Shown: piece after piece, positions 34,205 to 42,635 of the stretch
Layout of the letters: each line of letters starts with the position of its first letter
Position numbering within the stretch: position 1 is the first letter of the stretch
Assembly (NCBI GenBank): GCA_963772965.1
Contig: CAVYZU010000006.1
Span: 434,001 to 498,000, forward strand
DNA from: AP-15 sp963772965
Lineage (GTDB): Bacteria > Pseudomonadota > Alphaproteobacteria > ATCC43930 > CGMCC-115725
DNA length: 64,000 bases
Direction of reading: 5' to 3'
The notes under the pieces: model-generated
Database searches by the model: none
What the model was told of the DNA's origin: nothing
Seen by the model: the letters and a program-made list of their open reading frames with translations, nothing else
Translations under genes and position numbers: made by a program

Positions 34205-36160
34205 ATGAACAATTCTTCGAGCCGCTGGGACGTGATCGTGGTCGGCGGCGGACATGCCGGCTGTGAAGCGGCGGCGGCAGCGGCGCGCATCGGCGCCCGC
34301 ACCCTGCTCTTGACGCACAAGCGCGCGACCATCGGTGAGATGTCGTGCAACCCGGCGATCGGCGGGCTCGGCAAGGGGCATCTGGTGCGCGAGATCGATG
34401 CGCTCGACGGCATCATGGGCCGCGCCATCGACCGCGCCGGCATCCAGTTCCGTATCCTCAACCGCAGCAAGGGGCCGGCGGTGCGTGGTCCTCGCGCCCA
34501 AGCCGACCGCAAATTGTATCGCCGCGCAATCGCCGAATTGCTGGCCGAAACGCCGAACCTCGATATCGCCGAAGCCGCTGCGGAAGATCTGTTGCTAGAC
34601 CGGACGGGACGCGTCGCGGGCATTCGCTCGGCCGCCGGCGAGAGCATCCCCGCCGGGCACGTGGTGCTGACAACAGGTACGTTCTTGAACGGCCTGATCC
34701 ACATCGGCGAGGAAAAAATCCCGGCCGGGAGGGTCGGGGAGGCGCCGTCGCATGGGCTGGCGCAGACCCTCGCTCGCGCTGGCTTCGCCCTCGGGCGGCT
34801 CAAGACGGGCACCCCGCCGCGCCTCGACGGCAATACGATCGACTGGGCCGGGCTCGACAATCAGCCGGGCGACGATCCGCCGCCGCCATTTTCCTTTGTC
34901 ACAGACCGGATTACGACGCCGCAGATCGCCTGTCACATCACGACGACAACTGCGGCCACGCACGCCGCGATCCGCGCCAATTTGCACCGCTCGCCGATGT
35001 ATTCCGGCGACATCACCGGGACGGGACCGCGCTATTGCCCGTCGATCGAAGACAAAATCGTGCGCTTTGCCGAGCGTGATCGGCATCAGATCTTTCTCGA
35101 ACCGGAAGGGCTCGACGACGACACGGTTTACCCAAACGGCATCTCGACCTCGCTGCCGCGCGACGTGCAAGAGGTGTTTCTGCGCACAATTCCCGGCCTG
35201 GAATATGCCGTGATGCGCCGGCCGGGTTACGCGATCGAATATGATTTCGTCGATCCCCGCGAACTCTATCCGAGCCTCGAGACCCGCCGCATCCCGGGCC
35301 TCTATTTTGCCGGCCAGATCAACGGCACGACCGGCTATGAGGAAGCCGCGGCGCAGGGCATCGTCGCCGGGCTCAATGCGGCATTGGCGGCGGCGGGGTC
35401 ACAACCGCTAATGCTCGATCGCGCCGATGCGTATATCGGCGTCCTGATCGACGATCTGGTGACGCGCGGCACGAGCGAGCCGTACCGCATGTTCACCTCG
35501 CGCGCCGAATACCGCCTGATTTTGCGTGCTGACAATGCCGATCGGCGGCTGACTCCGATCGGAATGCGTCTTGGATGTGTTGGCGCCGAGCGCGCAGCGC
35601 GATTTACCGCGAAGATTGGTGCTTTGGCCGAAGCCCGCCAGCGGCTCGCCGAACTGCGGATGACTCCACCCGCGCTTCGGCGACACGGCATCGCGGTCAA
35701 CGAAGACGGGATCGCGCGCAATGCCGCGGAATTGCTGGCCTATCCTGGCATCGATCTCAAGCGGCTCGCGGCGATCTGGCCCGAACTATCGGCCTTATCT
35801 CCGGAGATTGCCGAGCAGCTCGAGATCGATGCGCGTTATTCCGGATATCTCGAACGGCAGGAGCGCGACATCGCCGCTTTTCGCCGCGACGAAGCGTTAT
35901 TATTGCCTGATGATCTCGACTACGCCGGTGTCGGCAGCCTGTCGCGTGAAATCACCGACAAACTCGCCGCTGCCCGCCCAGCGACGTTAGGGGCTGCGGC
36001 GCGTATTTCCGGGGTAACCCCCGCGGCGCTCGTCGCTTTGTTGAAGCACGTCAAATGCCGCCCTTCGACGATGTCCTCACCTACCCAGCCCTCTTCCATT
36101 TCCTCCTCCGCAACCGCGGGGTGTCCAAAGAGCCATCCGCATTTCAAGCGGCACAGATAA
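34205..36160 (+). CDS. mnmG: MnmG (GidA), tRNA uridine 5-carboxymethylaminomethyl modification enzyme, altered C-terminus
   Basis: MnmG with MnmE modifies the wobble uridine of several tRNAs using FAD. The 651-residue protein has the FAD-binding GGGHAGCE (14-21), the family pattern IGEMSCNPAIGGLGKGHLVR, RLKTGTPPR, GRCYCPSIEDK-like (GPRYCPSIEDKIVRF) and MFTSRAEYRLILRADNADRR. Up to ISGVTPAALVALLKH the sequence is typical, but the last about 34 residues (from 36055) are Ser/Pro/Thr-rich and unlike MnmG; the frame runs into the AT-rich segment. mnmE, often adjacent, is not seen upstream. Confidence 0.95.
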   Translation: MNNSSSRWDVIVVGGGHAGCEAAAAAARIGARTLLLTHKRATIGEMSCNPAIGGLGKGHLVREIDALDGIMGRAIDRAGIQFRILNRSKGPAVRGPRAQADRKLYRRAIAELLAETPNLDIAEAAAEDLLLDRTGRVAGIRSAAGESIPAGHVVLTTGTFLNGLIHIGEEKIPAGRVGEAPSHGLAQTLARAGFALGRLKTGTPPRLDGNTIDWAGLDNQPGDDPPPPFSFVTDRITTPQIACHITTTTAATHAAIRANLHRSPMYSGDITGTGPRYCPSIEDKIVRFAERDRHQIFLEPEGLDDDTVYPNGISTSLPRDVQEVFLRTIPGLEYAVMRRPGYAIEYDFVDPRELYPSLETRRIPGLYFAGQINGTTGYEEAAAQGIVAGLNAALAAAGSQPLMLDRADAYIGVLIDDLVTRGTSEPYRMFTSRAEYRLILRADNADRRLTPIGMRLGCVGAERAARFTAKIGALAEARQRLAELRMTPPALRRHGIAVNEDGIARNAAELLAYPGIDLKRLAAIWPELSALSPEIAEQLEIDARYSGYLERQERDIAAFRRDEALLLPDDLDYAGVGSLSREITDKLAAARPATLGAAARISGVTPAALVALLKHVKCRPSTMSSPTQPSSISSSATAGCPKSHPHFKRHR

Positions 36161-36191
36161 ATCGGGGGGCGAAAGATGCAGTGCCGCTTGA
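36144..36191. repeat. 11-bp perfect inverted repeat in the anomalous segment
   Basis: TCAAGCGGCAC at 36144-36154 and GTGCCGCTTGA at 36181-36191 are exact reverse complements separated by 26 bases. The arms could pair in RNA or DNA or form a binding site. They lie at the left side of the anomalous segment, close to the end of mnmG. Function is unknown. Confidence 0.6.
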
Positions 36192-36270
36192 TCGGGTCGC
36201 GTGCATTTCTTTTCGAATTCAACGTCCTCTGTTGTGTTAGCTTCCTCTGAACAGCAAGTGGTCGCGGGAG

Positions 36271-36531
36271 ATGGTCGATTACCAATGGACAGGCGGGAAG
36301 TCGATTTCCGCGTCAGTCGACAGGCGAACAGTGTGGCAGTTATCGCTGGCCGCGGCCGTAGCAGAGATCGCCGGACTTTTGCCGAAGACCGCTGCGGCTC
36401 TTCTGGGGCAATCTCCACTAGAAGATCCTATTCGGATAATACAAGACGAGATATTACCAAATCTAATGATATATCCTCCCAGGCCTCCTAATAAAGGTCC
36501 TCCTACTCAAATTAGCCAAACTCAGATTTAA
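36271..36531 (+). CDS. Uncertain open frame in the AT-rich segment
   Basis: An 86-codon frame starts MVDYQWTGGKSISASVDRRT, has an Ala/Leu-rich middle (LSLAAAVAEIAGLL) and a Pro/Gln/Thr-rich tail. GC bias falls sharply along its length, and the start has only a distant purine-rich stretch. I do not recognise it. It could be a remnant of an inserted gene, a small real gene or noise. Confidence 0.25.
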   Translation: MVDYQWTGGKSISASVDRRTVWQLSLAAAVAEIAGLLPKTAAALLGQSPLEDPIRIIQDEILPNLMIYPPRPPNKGPPTQISQTQI

Positions 36532-36596
36532 AGATTCTTGAGAGCTAACGAACCATCCTTCTCAAATGGAGAACAAAGTAACGCTAAAATTTTGTA

Positions 36597-37115
36597 TTGG
36601 AAATTGTTTTATACAGCTGTCGACCTAAGAGCCACCAATACTACGTCCGCGATAGAGAGGCTAAAAGCGCTCACGGGGTAAAGTTTCCTGTGGGCTTGAC
36701 TGTAAGATTTGCGTTGGTGAGCTCAACTATCGCGCGTTTTGGGGGCCACGTATCAGTCGCGCTAACATGGCCCGCATTTATTCCTTTACCGAAAACTCCC
36801 TTAACTACACCCTTTAGCACAGAGTATGTGCAAAATGAGGTCGTTGGAAAAATAAAGGTGATTAAACTCGAAGGGGGGCAATCGGTATTATTTGCTCAAC
36901 CCTATCCTGCATCATACCCAGAGGATATCTGGGATATCAGAGACACCTCATGGTTCGATACAATCCCGTCTCGCAATAAACTCTGGACACTAAATGATAT
37001 CCTGAATCAAACAGACGCGTGGACCTTTCAACTGAAGCAGCTCCTAAGGATTCTCGATGCCGAATTACGTCATCCTGAGCGCAATTCGGCTGAAAGAGCG
37101 CCTAATGCCCAATAG
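36597..37115 (+). CDS. Unrecognised open frame in the AT-rich segment, start uncertain
   Basis: A 172-codon frame with codon use unlike the chromosome (many AAA, ATA, TTA, ACT, CCT codons). The sequence shows balanced amino-acid use, with possible beta strands (LTVRFALVSSTIARFGGHVS, GKIKVIKLEGGQSVLFAQPY) and a helical C-terminus (AWTFQLKQLLRILDAELRH). I do not recognise a family. The only start codon at its head is TTG without a ribosome site. An ATG at 36566 opens another frame (MENKVTLKFCIGNCF) that could join this one by a shift near 36620. This could be a transferred gene, possibly broken at its 5' end. Confidence 0.4.
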   Translation: MEIVLYSCRPKSHQYYVRDREAKSAHGVKFPVGLTVRFALVSSTIARFGGHVSVALTWPAFIPLPKTPLTTPFSTEYVQNEVVGKIKVIKLEGGQSVLFAQPYPASYPEDIWDIRDTSWFDTIPSRNKLWTLNDILNQTDAWTFQLKQLLRILDAELRHPERNSAERAPNAQ

Positions 37116-37305
37116 GAAGCGCGGCAAATCCACATCTGTGAGAACACCGGCGATGCTCGATTATGAGTGGACGGCGCTGATCTGCCACGTTTTGTGTCAT
37201 ATCTGGAATGGAAGTCTCACCGGCGAGCGCTACCCGGCAAGCATGGCGCAAACATTATCCGCAAAGGCGGGAGGGTTAGGGTCGGGCGGGTGAGGCTGAA
37301 GCTGC

Positions 37306-37935
37306 GTGAGCCCACCGCTCGACGCGCGGGGGTTCGCAGACCGCTTCCCGGTTTCACGTGAAACACTGGCGCGGCTCGAAGTCTATGCCGAGCTGCTGAC
37401 CCGCTGGTCGGCGCGCATCAACCTGGTCGGCCGGGACACGCTCGCCGATTTATGGCGTCGCCACATGCTCAATTCGGCGCAATTGCGGCCGCTGATCCCT
37501 GACAGCATACAGAGCCTGATCGATCTCGGCAGCGGTGCCGGCTTTCCCGGTTTGGTGCTGGCGATCCTTGGCGTGCCCGGGGTCGAACTGGTCGAGGCGG
37601 ATTCGCGCAAGGCCGCCTTTTTGCGCGAGGCGGCCCGCGTCACCGCCGCAAACGTAGCGATTCGGCCATGCCGCATCGCGGCGGTGCTGCCGCATGCAGT
37701 CGACGTGGTGACCGCCCGCGCCCTGGCTCCGCTCGACAGGCTGCTCGATTTGGCGCGCCCTTTCATCGGCCCCAGCACGATCTGCCTGTTTCCAAAAGGC
37801 GAGCAGGCCGAGCGGGAATTGACCGTCGCGCGCGAAGGCTGGACAATGACGGCGTCGATGCATCAAAGCATCGCCGATCCGCGGGGGGTCGTTCTGCGTT
37901 TGCAAGGGGTCAGTCGTGAGCCTCACGAGCGTTGA
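37306..37935 (+). CDS. rsmG: RsmG (GidB), 16S rRNA m7G527 methyltransferase
   Basis: RsmG methylates G527 of 16S rRNA with S-adenosylmethionine. The 209-residue protein begins at a GTG and shows LTRWSARINLVGRDTLADLW, LIDLGSGAGFPGLVLAIL (SAM-binding), VELVEADSRKAAFLREAARV and VVTARALAPLDRLLDLA. The DNA encoding VSRET near residue 17 is the parS-like palindrome. It overlaps parA by 20 bases. No loss-of-function sign is visible. Confidence 0.95.
   Translation: MSPPLDARGFADRFPVSRETLARLEVYAELLTRWSARINLVGRDTLADLWRRHMLNSAQLRPLIPDSIQSLIDLGSGAGFPGLVLAILGVPGVELVEADSRKAAFLREAARVTAANVAIRPCRIAAVLPHAVDVVTARALAPLDRLLDLARPFIGPSTICLFPKGEQAERELTVAREGWTMTASMHQSIADPRGVVLRLQGVSREPHER
37350..37365. other. parS: parS-like ParB-binding site inside rsmG
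   Basis: GGTTTCACGTGAAACA matches the parS consensus at 15 of 16 positions and encodes VSRET in rsmG. It is the exact reverse complement of the site at 34152-34167. Placement of parS inside rsmG near parAB is known from other bacteria. With the first site it flanks mnmG and the anomalous segment. Confidence 0.9.
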
Positions 37936-38745
37936 GGCTCACCCGAAAACGCGTTCTCTTACGCCTCGTGCGCGCATCGTCGCGGTCGCGAACCAGAAAG
38001 GCGGGGTTGGCAAGACCACGACCGCGATCAATTTGGCGACAGCGCTCGCGGCTGCCGGGCGTCCGGCGCTCGTCATTGACCTCGATCCCCAAGGCAATGC
38101 CAGTACCGGGCTCGGCATCGATCGCAAGCAGCGCCGGCTGACCAGCTACGAGCTCATTATTGGCGATGCGGAACTCGCCGACGCCGTGTTGCCGACCGAG
38201 GTGCCGGGGCTGTCGATCGTCCCGGCCTCACCGGATTTGAGCGGCGCCGAACTCGAATTGATGAACCGCGAGCGCCGCGAATTCTTGTTGAGCAAAGCGA
38301 TCCGCAGCAATGTGCGGGACTGGGCCGAGGTATTGATCGATTGCCCGCCATCATTGAATTTACTGACAATCAATGCATTGGTCGCGGCCGACGCCGTATT
38401 GGTGCCGTTGCAGTGCGAGTTTTATGCGCTCGAAGGATTGAGCCAGCTGATGCGGACGATCGAACGGGTGCAGCGCGCGCTGAACCCGCGGCTGGAACTG
38501 CAAGGCGTGCTGCTGACGATGTATGACGGCCGCAATAACCTCAGCGAGTCGGTGGCATTGGATGTTCGCGGGCACCTTGGCGCCAAAGTCTTTGACACGA
38601 TGATCCCGCGCAATGTCCGCGTGTCAGAAGCGCCCTCCTATGGCAAGCCGGTGCTGATCTACGATCATCGCTGCGCCGGGGCGCAGGCCTATATCGAGCT
38701 TGCCGGCGAAATATTGCGCCGCACTAATTCGGGCGCGTCGGCGCC

Positions 38746-38749
<4 letters not shown>
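37916..38749 (+). CDS. parA: ParA, chromosome partitioning ATPase
   Basis: ParA binds DNA cooperatively with ATP and moves ParB-parS complexes. The 277-residue protein has the deviant Walker A QKGGVGKTTTAINLA (about 27-41), VIDLDPQGNASTGLGI, LIDCPPSLNLLTINALVAAD (Walker B) and VRVSEAPSYGKPVLIYDHRC. It begins at a GTG inside the end of rsmG and overlaps parB by four bases (ATGA). This is the chromosomal (Soj-like) type with no N-terminal helix-turn-helix domain. Confidence 0.95.
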
Positions 38750-39606
<857 letters not shown>

Positions 39607-39617
39607 CCGCAGGGTAA

Positions 39618-39634
39618 CCGGCTGCGTCAGCCGG
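39618..39634. terminator. Hairpin between convergent parB and the next gene, possible bidirectional terminator
   Basis: CCGGCTG (39618-39624) and CAGCCGG (39628-39634) form a perfect 7-bp stem with a 3-base loop, between two converging genes. No T-tract follows on either strand, so it is at best a weak intrinsic terminator. It partly overlaps the stop of the minus-strand gene. Confidence 0.35.
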
Positions 39635-40058
39635 CGAGGCCATTAAACGCGGTCGCCAACGGATGCGGTTCGTAAGGACGCGCCACGGCAAGATTAGCCC
39701 CGTCGTCGTCGTGGACGGGAGTTACCTGGGCGCAATTGGCGAGCGAACCGGTCCGATCCGCTGACGTCAACCACACCACCCGCCAGCCATCGTCAGCCAG
39801 ACGACGCGCACGGGTGATCGAGGCTCGCGACTGACCCTGATCGCTGCCGCGGACCGGCTCGATTAGGGCGCGGGGAGCGGCAAGCATCAGGCTGCCGATA
39901 TCGGCAACTTGCTCGCAAAAGACCACGTCGGCGGCGGCGAGAAAATCCCGCTCGCTTGGCGCAATCCTGCCAACATCCGAAACAACCAGCAGCATCGGGC
40001 CCCGTTCGACACGGGTATCGCCGGGTGACCCGGAAGACGGGATTTGTGTCGATCGCAT
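39627..40058 (-). CDS. Protein of unknown function, Rossmann-like, possibly related to siroheme/tetrapyrrole methylases
   Basis: The 143-residue product (ATG 40058; GAGGAG lies seven bases upstream) contains MLLVVSDVGRIAPSERDFLA, AADVVFCEQVADIGSLMLAA and RRLADDGWRVVWLTSADRTG. The arrangement AADVVFCEQ and ...GWRVVWL resembles parts of tetrapyrrole methylase/CobA-type enzymes, but the protein is too short and key motifs are not clear. The gene is convergent with parB. Translation may be regulated by a hairpin covering its ribosome site. Function unknown. Confidence 0.6.
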   Translation of the reverse strand: MRSTQIPSSGSPGDTRVERGPMLLVVSDVGRIAPSERDFLAAADVVFCEQVADIGSLMLAAPRALIEPVRGSDQGQSRASITRARRLADDGWRVVWLTSADRTGSLANCAQVTPVHDDDGANLAVARPYEPHPLATAFNGLAG

Positions 40059-40065
40059 CACCATT

Positions 40066-40086
40066 CTCCTCGCGTGAGCCGAGGAG
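40066..40086 (-). promoter_or_regulatory. Hairpin that would cover the ribosome-binding site of the 39627-40058 gene
   Basis: On the minus strand CTCCTCG (40086-40080) and CGAGGAG (40072-40066) form a perfect 7-bp stem with a 7-base loop. The second arm is the ribosome-binding site of the gene that starts at 40058. The first arm is therefore an anti-Shine-Dalgarno sequence. This is the geometry of a translational switch or RNA thermometer. Chance is possible, and no test is visible in the sequence. Confidence 0.45.
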
Positions 40087-40219
40087 TTCTACATCGTGAT
40101 GAAAGAGATTGGTACAATAAATGCGTCTAGAAAATGTGATAAGGTTATTTCTACGTATTTATATCGTGTTAACGAAAACGCGTTTTTGCCCCGTCGACGG
40201 GATACGGTAAGCTGATCGG

Positions 40220-40612
40220 ATGACGGGCTCAAAACCGTGGTTTGCTAATAGCTTGCGCTTCGTCGCGTCGGCCGGCGCGCGACCGATCAGGCGAGCGACG
40301 CCCGCGCTGATGCTGTTATTGGCCGCTTCTGCCGCCGCGGCGCCGCCGCAAAATGCCGATCCCGCCTTGGCGCCGTGGTATCGCAGCCTGCTGCAGCCGG
40401 GAACGACGGTATCGTGCTGCTCGCTCGCGGATTGCCGCCCAACCGAATACCGGATCAAGGCCGACCATTACGAAGCGCTGGTCGGCGGCAACTGGGTCAC
40501 GGTGCCGCCGGACAAGATCCTTCAGCGCACCGACAATCCGACAGGTCGCGCGATCGTCTGCTGGACGCCGCAGCGCGGGATCATGTGTTTTGTCCGCGCC
40601 ACCGAGTCCTGA
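40220..40612 (+). CDS. Conserved secreted Cys-containing protein of unknown function
   Basis: The 130-residue product has an N-terminal signal-like region (ATPALMLLLAASAAAAPPQN, cleavage near 42) and a mature part with PALAPWYRSLLQPGT, SCCSLADCRPTEYRIKADHY, WVTVPPDKILQRTDNPTGRA and VCWTPQRGIMCFVRA. The five Cys in CCSLADC, CW and MCF could form disulfides. Proteins of this type recur in alphaproteobacteria, as far as I recall, with no known function. The start lies after an AT-rich upstream region. Confidence 0.7.
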   Translation: MTGSKPWFANSLRFVASAGARPIRRATPALMLLLAASAAAAPPQNADPALAPWYRSLLQPGTTVSCCSLADCRPTEYRIKADHYEALVGGNWVTVPPDKILQRTDNPTGRAIVCWTPQRGIMCFVRATES

Positions 40613-40704
40613 GCGTCTTGAGCGGCGAAGATCGTAATCCCGAGCCTACAGTTTCAGTAACTCAGCGTTGCAGACCATGTGTTCGCAGTATCACCCGCTT
40701 CGTC

Positions 40705-40724
40705 ATCCCGACGGAGGTCGGGAT
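40705..40724. repeat. REP-like palindrome between convergent genes
   Basis: ATCCCGAC (40705-40712) and GTCGGGAT (40717-40724) form an 8-bp perfect stem with the 4-base loop GGAG. The flanks (GTC before, CCACTG after) are like known dispersed intergenic repeats in alphaproteobacteria. It lies between the convergent gene at 40220 and pcaG. It may also serve as a weak transcriptional stop. Confidence 0.5.
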
Positions 40725-40823
40725 CCACTGCTGCCGTGGGTATTGGCTTCCGCCGGTATCGCGAGAAGATTTAGCTGATCGATTTCAACGAACTTCTCGA
40801 CCCCACGACAATAACGACCGATT

Positions 40824-41415
40824 TCAGAGATCGAAAAACACTGTCTCGTTTTCGCCCTGCATGACGATATCGAGATGCCACATTCCCGCATCGGAACCGT
40901 CGGGAGCGGCGAGCAAGGTCTGGCGCCGCGCCGCATCGTCGATCGACAGCAGCACCGGATCGGTCTCGTTGAGCGGATGGCCGGCGAAATAGATGCGGGT
41001 GAACAATTGTTTCAATAAACCCCGCGCGAACAATGCCACCGCAATGTGCGGCGCCTGCAACGCGTTGCCGCGCCCCGGCACCGGTCCCGGCCGGATCGTC
41101 GTAAAGCGAAACCAGCCATCCGCGTCGGTCGCAACCCGGCCAAAGCCGCGGAAATCTTGGGTCCAGCGGCTTGTCGACACGGGTGTCGTCGGGGTGGGCG
41201 TAGCGGCCGGCGGCGTTGGCCTGCCACAATTCGAGGCAGGCGTCGGGGACGGACGCGCCATCGCCATCGATCACCCGGCCTTCGACCACGATGCGCTCGC
41301 CTTGTGAGTTGCCATTGGTCAGATCGGTCCAGTCCGGCCGGTCGAGCCCGATGTGAAAGAACGGCCCGACCGTCTGCGATGGGGTCGGGACGAGCTTGCC
41401 GGCCATCTCAGCCAT
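40824..41415 (-). pseudogene. pcaG: PcaG, protocatechuate 3,4-dioxygenase alpha subunit, one single-base frameshift
   Basis: PcaG with PcaH cleaves protocatechuate to 3-carboxy-cis,cis-muconate in the beta-ketoadipate pathway. The first part reads KLVPTPSQTVGPFFHIGLD, ERIVVEGRVIDGDGASVPDA and CLELWQANAAGRYAHPDD. One extra base in a TT pair (plus strand 41157-41158) breaks the frame after KPLDP; skipping it gives DFRGFGRVATDADGWFRFTT and PHIAVALFARGLLKQLFTRI to the end. Corrected length is 197 codons including stop, normal for PcaG. It overlaps pcaH by eight bases. Confidence 0.9.
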
Positions 41416-42118
41416 TCTCCATCGGAGTCGCTTCGCGCCCGCGCAACACGACGTCCCAACGGTACCCCAGCGCCCATTCGGCCTCGCTGAGGTTGGGATC
41501 GTAATCCGCGATCAAGCGCTCCCGGGCCCGCTGATCGGCGGTGCCAAGATAGATCGCGTCAAACGCCAACAGCGGATCGCCAGGGAAGTACATCTGGGTG
41601 ATCAGCCGAGTGGCAAAAGCCGGACCAAAGATTCCGAAGTGGATATGCGCCGGCCGCCATGAATTGTAGGTGTTGCGCCACGGATAGGCGCCGGGCTTGA
41701 TCGTCAGAAAGCGGTATTCGCCTTGCGCATTCGTCACCGCCTGACCCACGCCCTCGAAATTGGGGTCGAGCGGCGCATCGTGCTGATCGACCGGATGGCG
41801 ATAACGGCCGGCGGCGTTGCATTGCCACAACTCGACCAAGGTTCCGGCGACCGGCCGCGCATCCTCGTCGAGCACACGGCCGGCGACGATGATCCGCTCG
41901 CCGAGCGGCGGCCCGCTATGCCCTTGCGTCAGGTCGACCAGATCGGCGCCGGCCCAACCGCCCGCAAACATCGGCCCGGTAACCTCGGTCAAGGTTTGTT
42001 CGAGGCGGATCGGTGCATGCTTTGGCGCGCGTTTGACCGTACTGCCGTAATCGGGATGCAGATAGGGCGGTTGGCCACCCTGCTGTGGACGCGCAAACGG
42101 CCGGATAGCGTCGCTCAT
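41408..42118 (-). CDS. pcaH: PcaH, protocatechuate 3,4-dioxygenase beta subunit
   Basis: PcaH carries the non-haem Fe(III). I choose the ATG at 42118 with GGAGG nine bases upstream; a GTG at 42124 is an alternative. The 236-residue protein shows GRYRHP (first Tyr ligand), PGAYPWR (second Tyr), and RPAHIHF (two His ligands), matching the known Tyr, Tyr, His, His set. The gene is intact, in contrast to pcaG. No other pca gene or regulator is nearby. Confidence 0.93.
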   Translation of the reverse strand: MSDAIRPFARPQQGGQPPYLHPDYGSTVKRAPKHAPIRLEQTLTEVTGPMFAGGWAGADLVDLTQGHSGPPLGERIIVAGRVLDEDARPVAGTLVELWQCNAAGRYRHPVDQHDAPLDPNFEGVGQAVTNAQGEYRFLTIKPGAYPWRNTYNSWRPAHIHFGIFGPAFATRLITQMYFPGDPLLAFDAIYLGTADQRARERLIADYDPNLSEAEWALGYRWDVVLRGREATPMENG

Positions 42119-42387
42119 CGTCACACCCCTCCAGAACTCGATGGCAGTTCTAACCGGACCGCAGCCTGCTCAGCCTTGCTCGTTGCGTCAAGCTGTACCC
42201 AGTGTGTGCGCACGCGTGAACGATACGGGAAAATGCGGCCCTGCGAGGTTCTATCATGGCGCCAATCGCCCGGACAGACTGCTCGAATTAATCCAGATAT
42301 CTAATCGAAATTGAAACAACCGGACGCCCGGGTTAGGTGCTGTAACTGAAAACGCGGGGGGTCGACGCGGGTTTCAGAGAGGCCGTT

Positions 42388-42582
42388 ATGTGGCGCAGGC
42401 AGCACGAATACTCGGTCGCGGAACTGCTGGATCACCCCGTTTTGGGGCTGCTGATGACCGGCCGCGGTATGGAACGCCGCGCGGTCGCATTGCTCGTCGA
42501 AGCCGCTGACCAGATCAGACAAGCGGCACCAGAGAGCCGCGACGACCACTCCTTCGCAACTGCGGCGCCACTCTCAGCTTAG
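42388..42582 (+). CDS. Small conserved-looking protein of unknown function
   Basis: The 64-residue product begins MWRRQHEYSVAELLDHPVLG and continues LLMTGRGMERRAVALLVEAA. Similar short proteins with an ELL-x-DP-x-x-x-x-VM pattern are common in alphaproteobacteria, in my recollection. AGAGAGG lies seven bases before the ATG, and third positions are GC-rich. The gene lies alone between pcaH and the DUF3108 gene, with no functional clue. Confidence 0.5.
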   Translation: MWRRQHEYSVAELLDHPVLGLLMTGRGMERRAVALLVEAADQIRQAAPESRDDHSFATAAPLSA

Positions 42583-42635
42583 CGTTTAGAGGATTCAGCA
42601 TTGGCCGTGTGACGCTGACCAAAAAGGGTGGTGGT

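Larger units (their letters stand above)
36055..37305 (+). other. Anomalous, partly AT-rich segment between mnmG and rsmG
   Basis: This 1.25-kb stretch separates genes that are usually adjacent. From about 36420 to 37110 the DNA is clearly richer in A and T than any neighbour, and codon choice is not that of the chromosome. The mnmG frame is extended into its left end. It contains two weak open frames (36271-36531, 36597-37115) and an 11-bp inverted repeat. GC content rises again from about 37120. No transposase, integrase or terminal repeat was recognised. Insertion by transfer is the simplest reading; the function is unknown. Confidence 0.6.

Noticed and set aside
36271..37175. Similar starts MVDYQWT and MLDYEWT at 36271 and 37151
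   Set aside because: The similarity covers about 24 bases only and does not extend downstream, so duplication is not supported.
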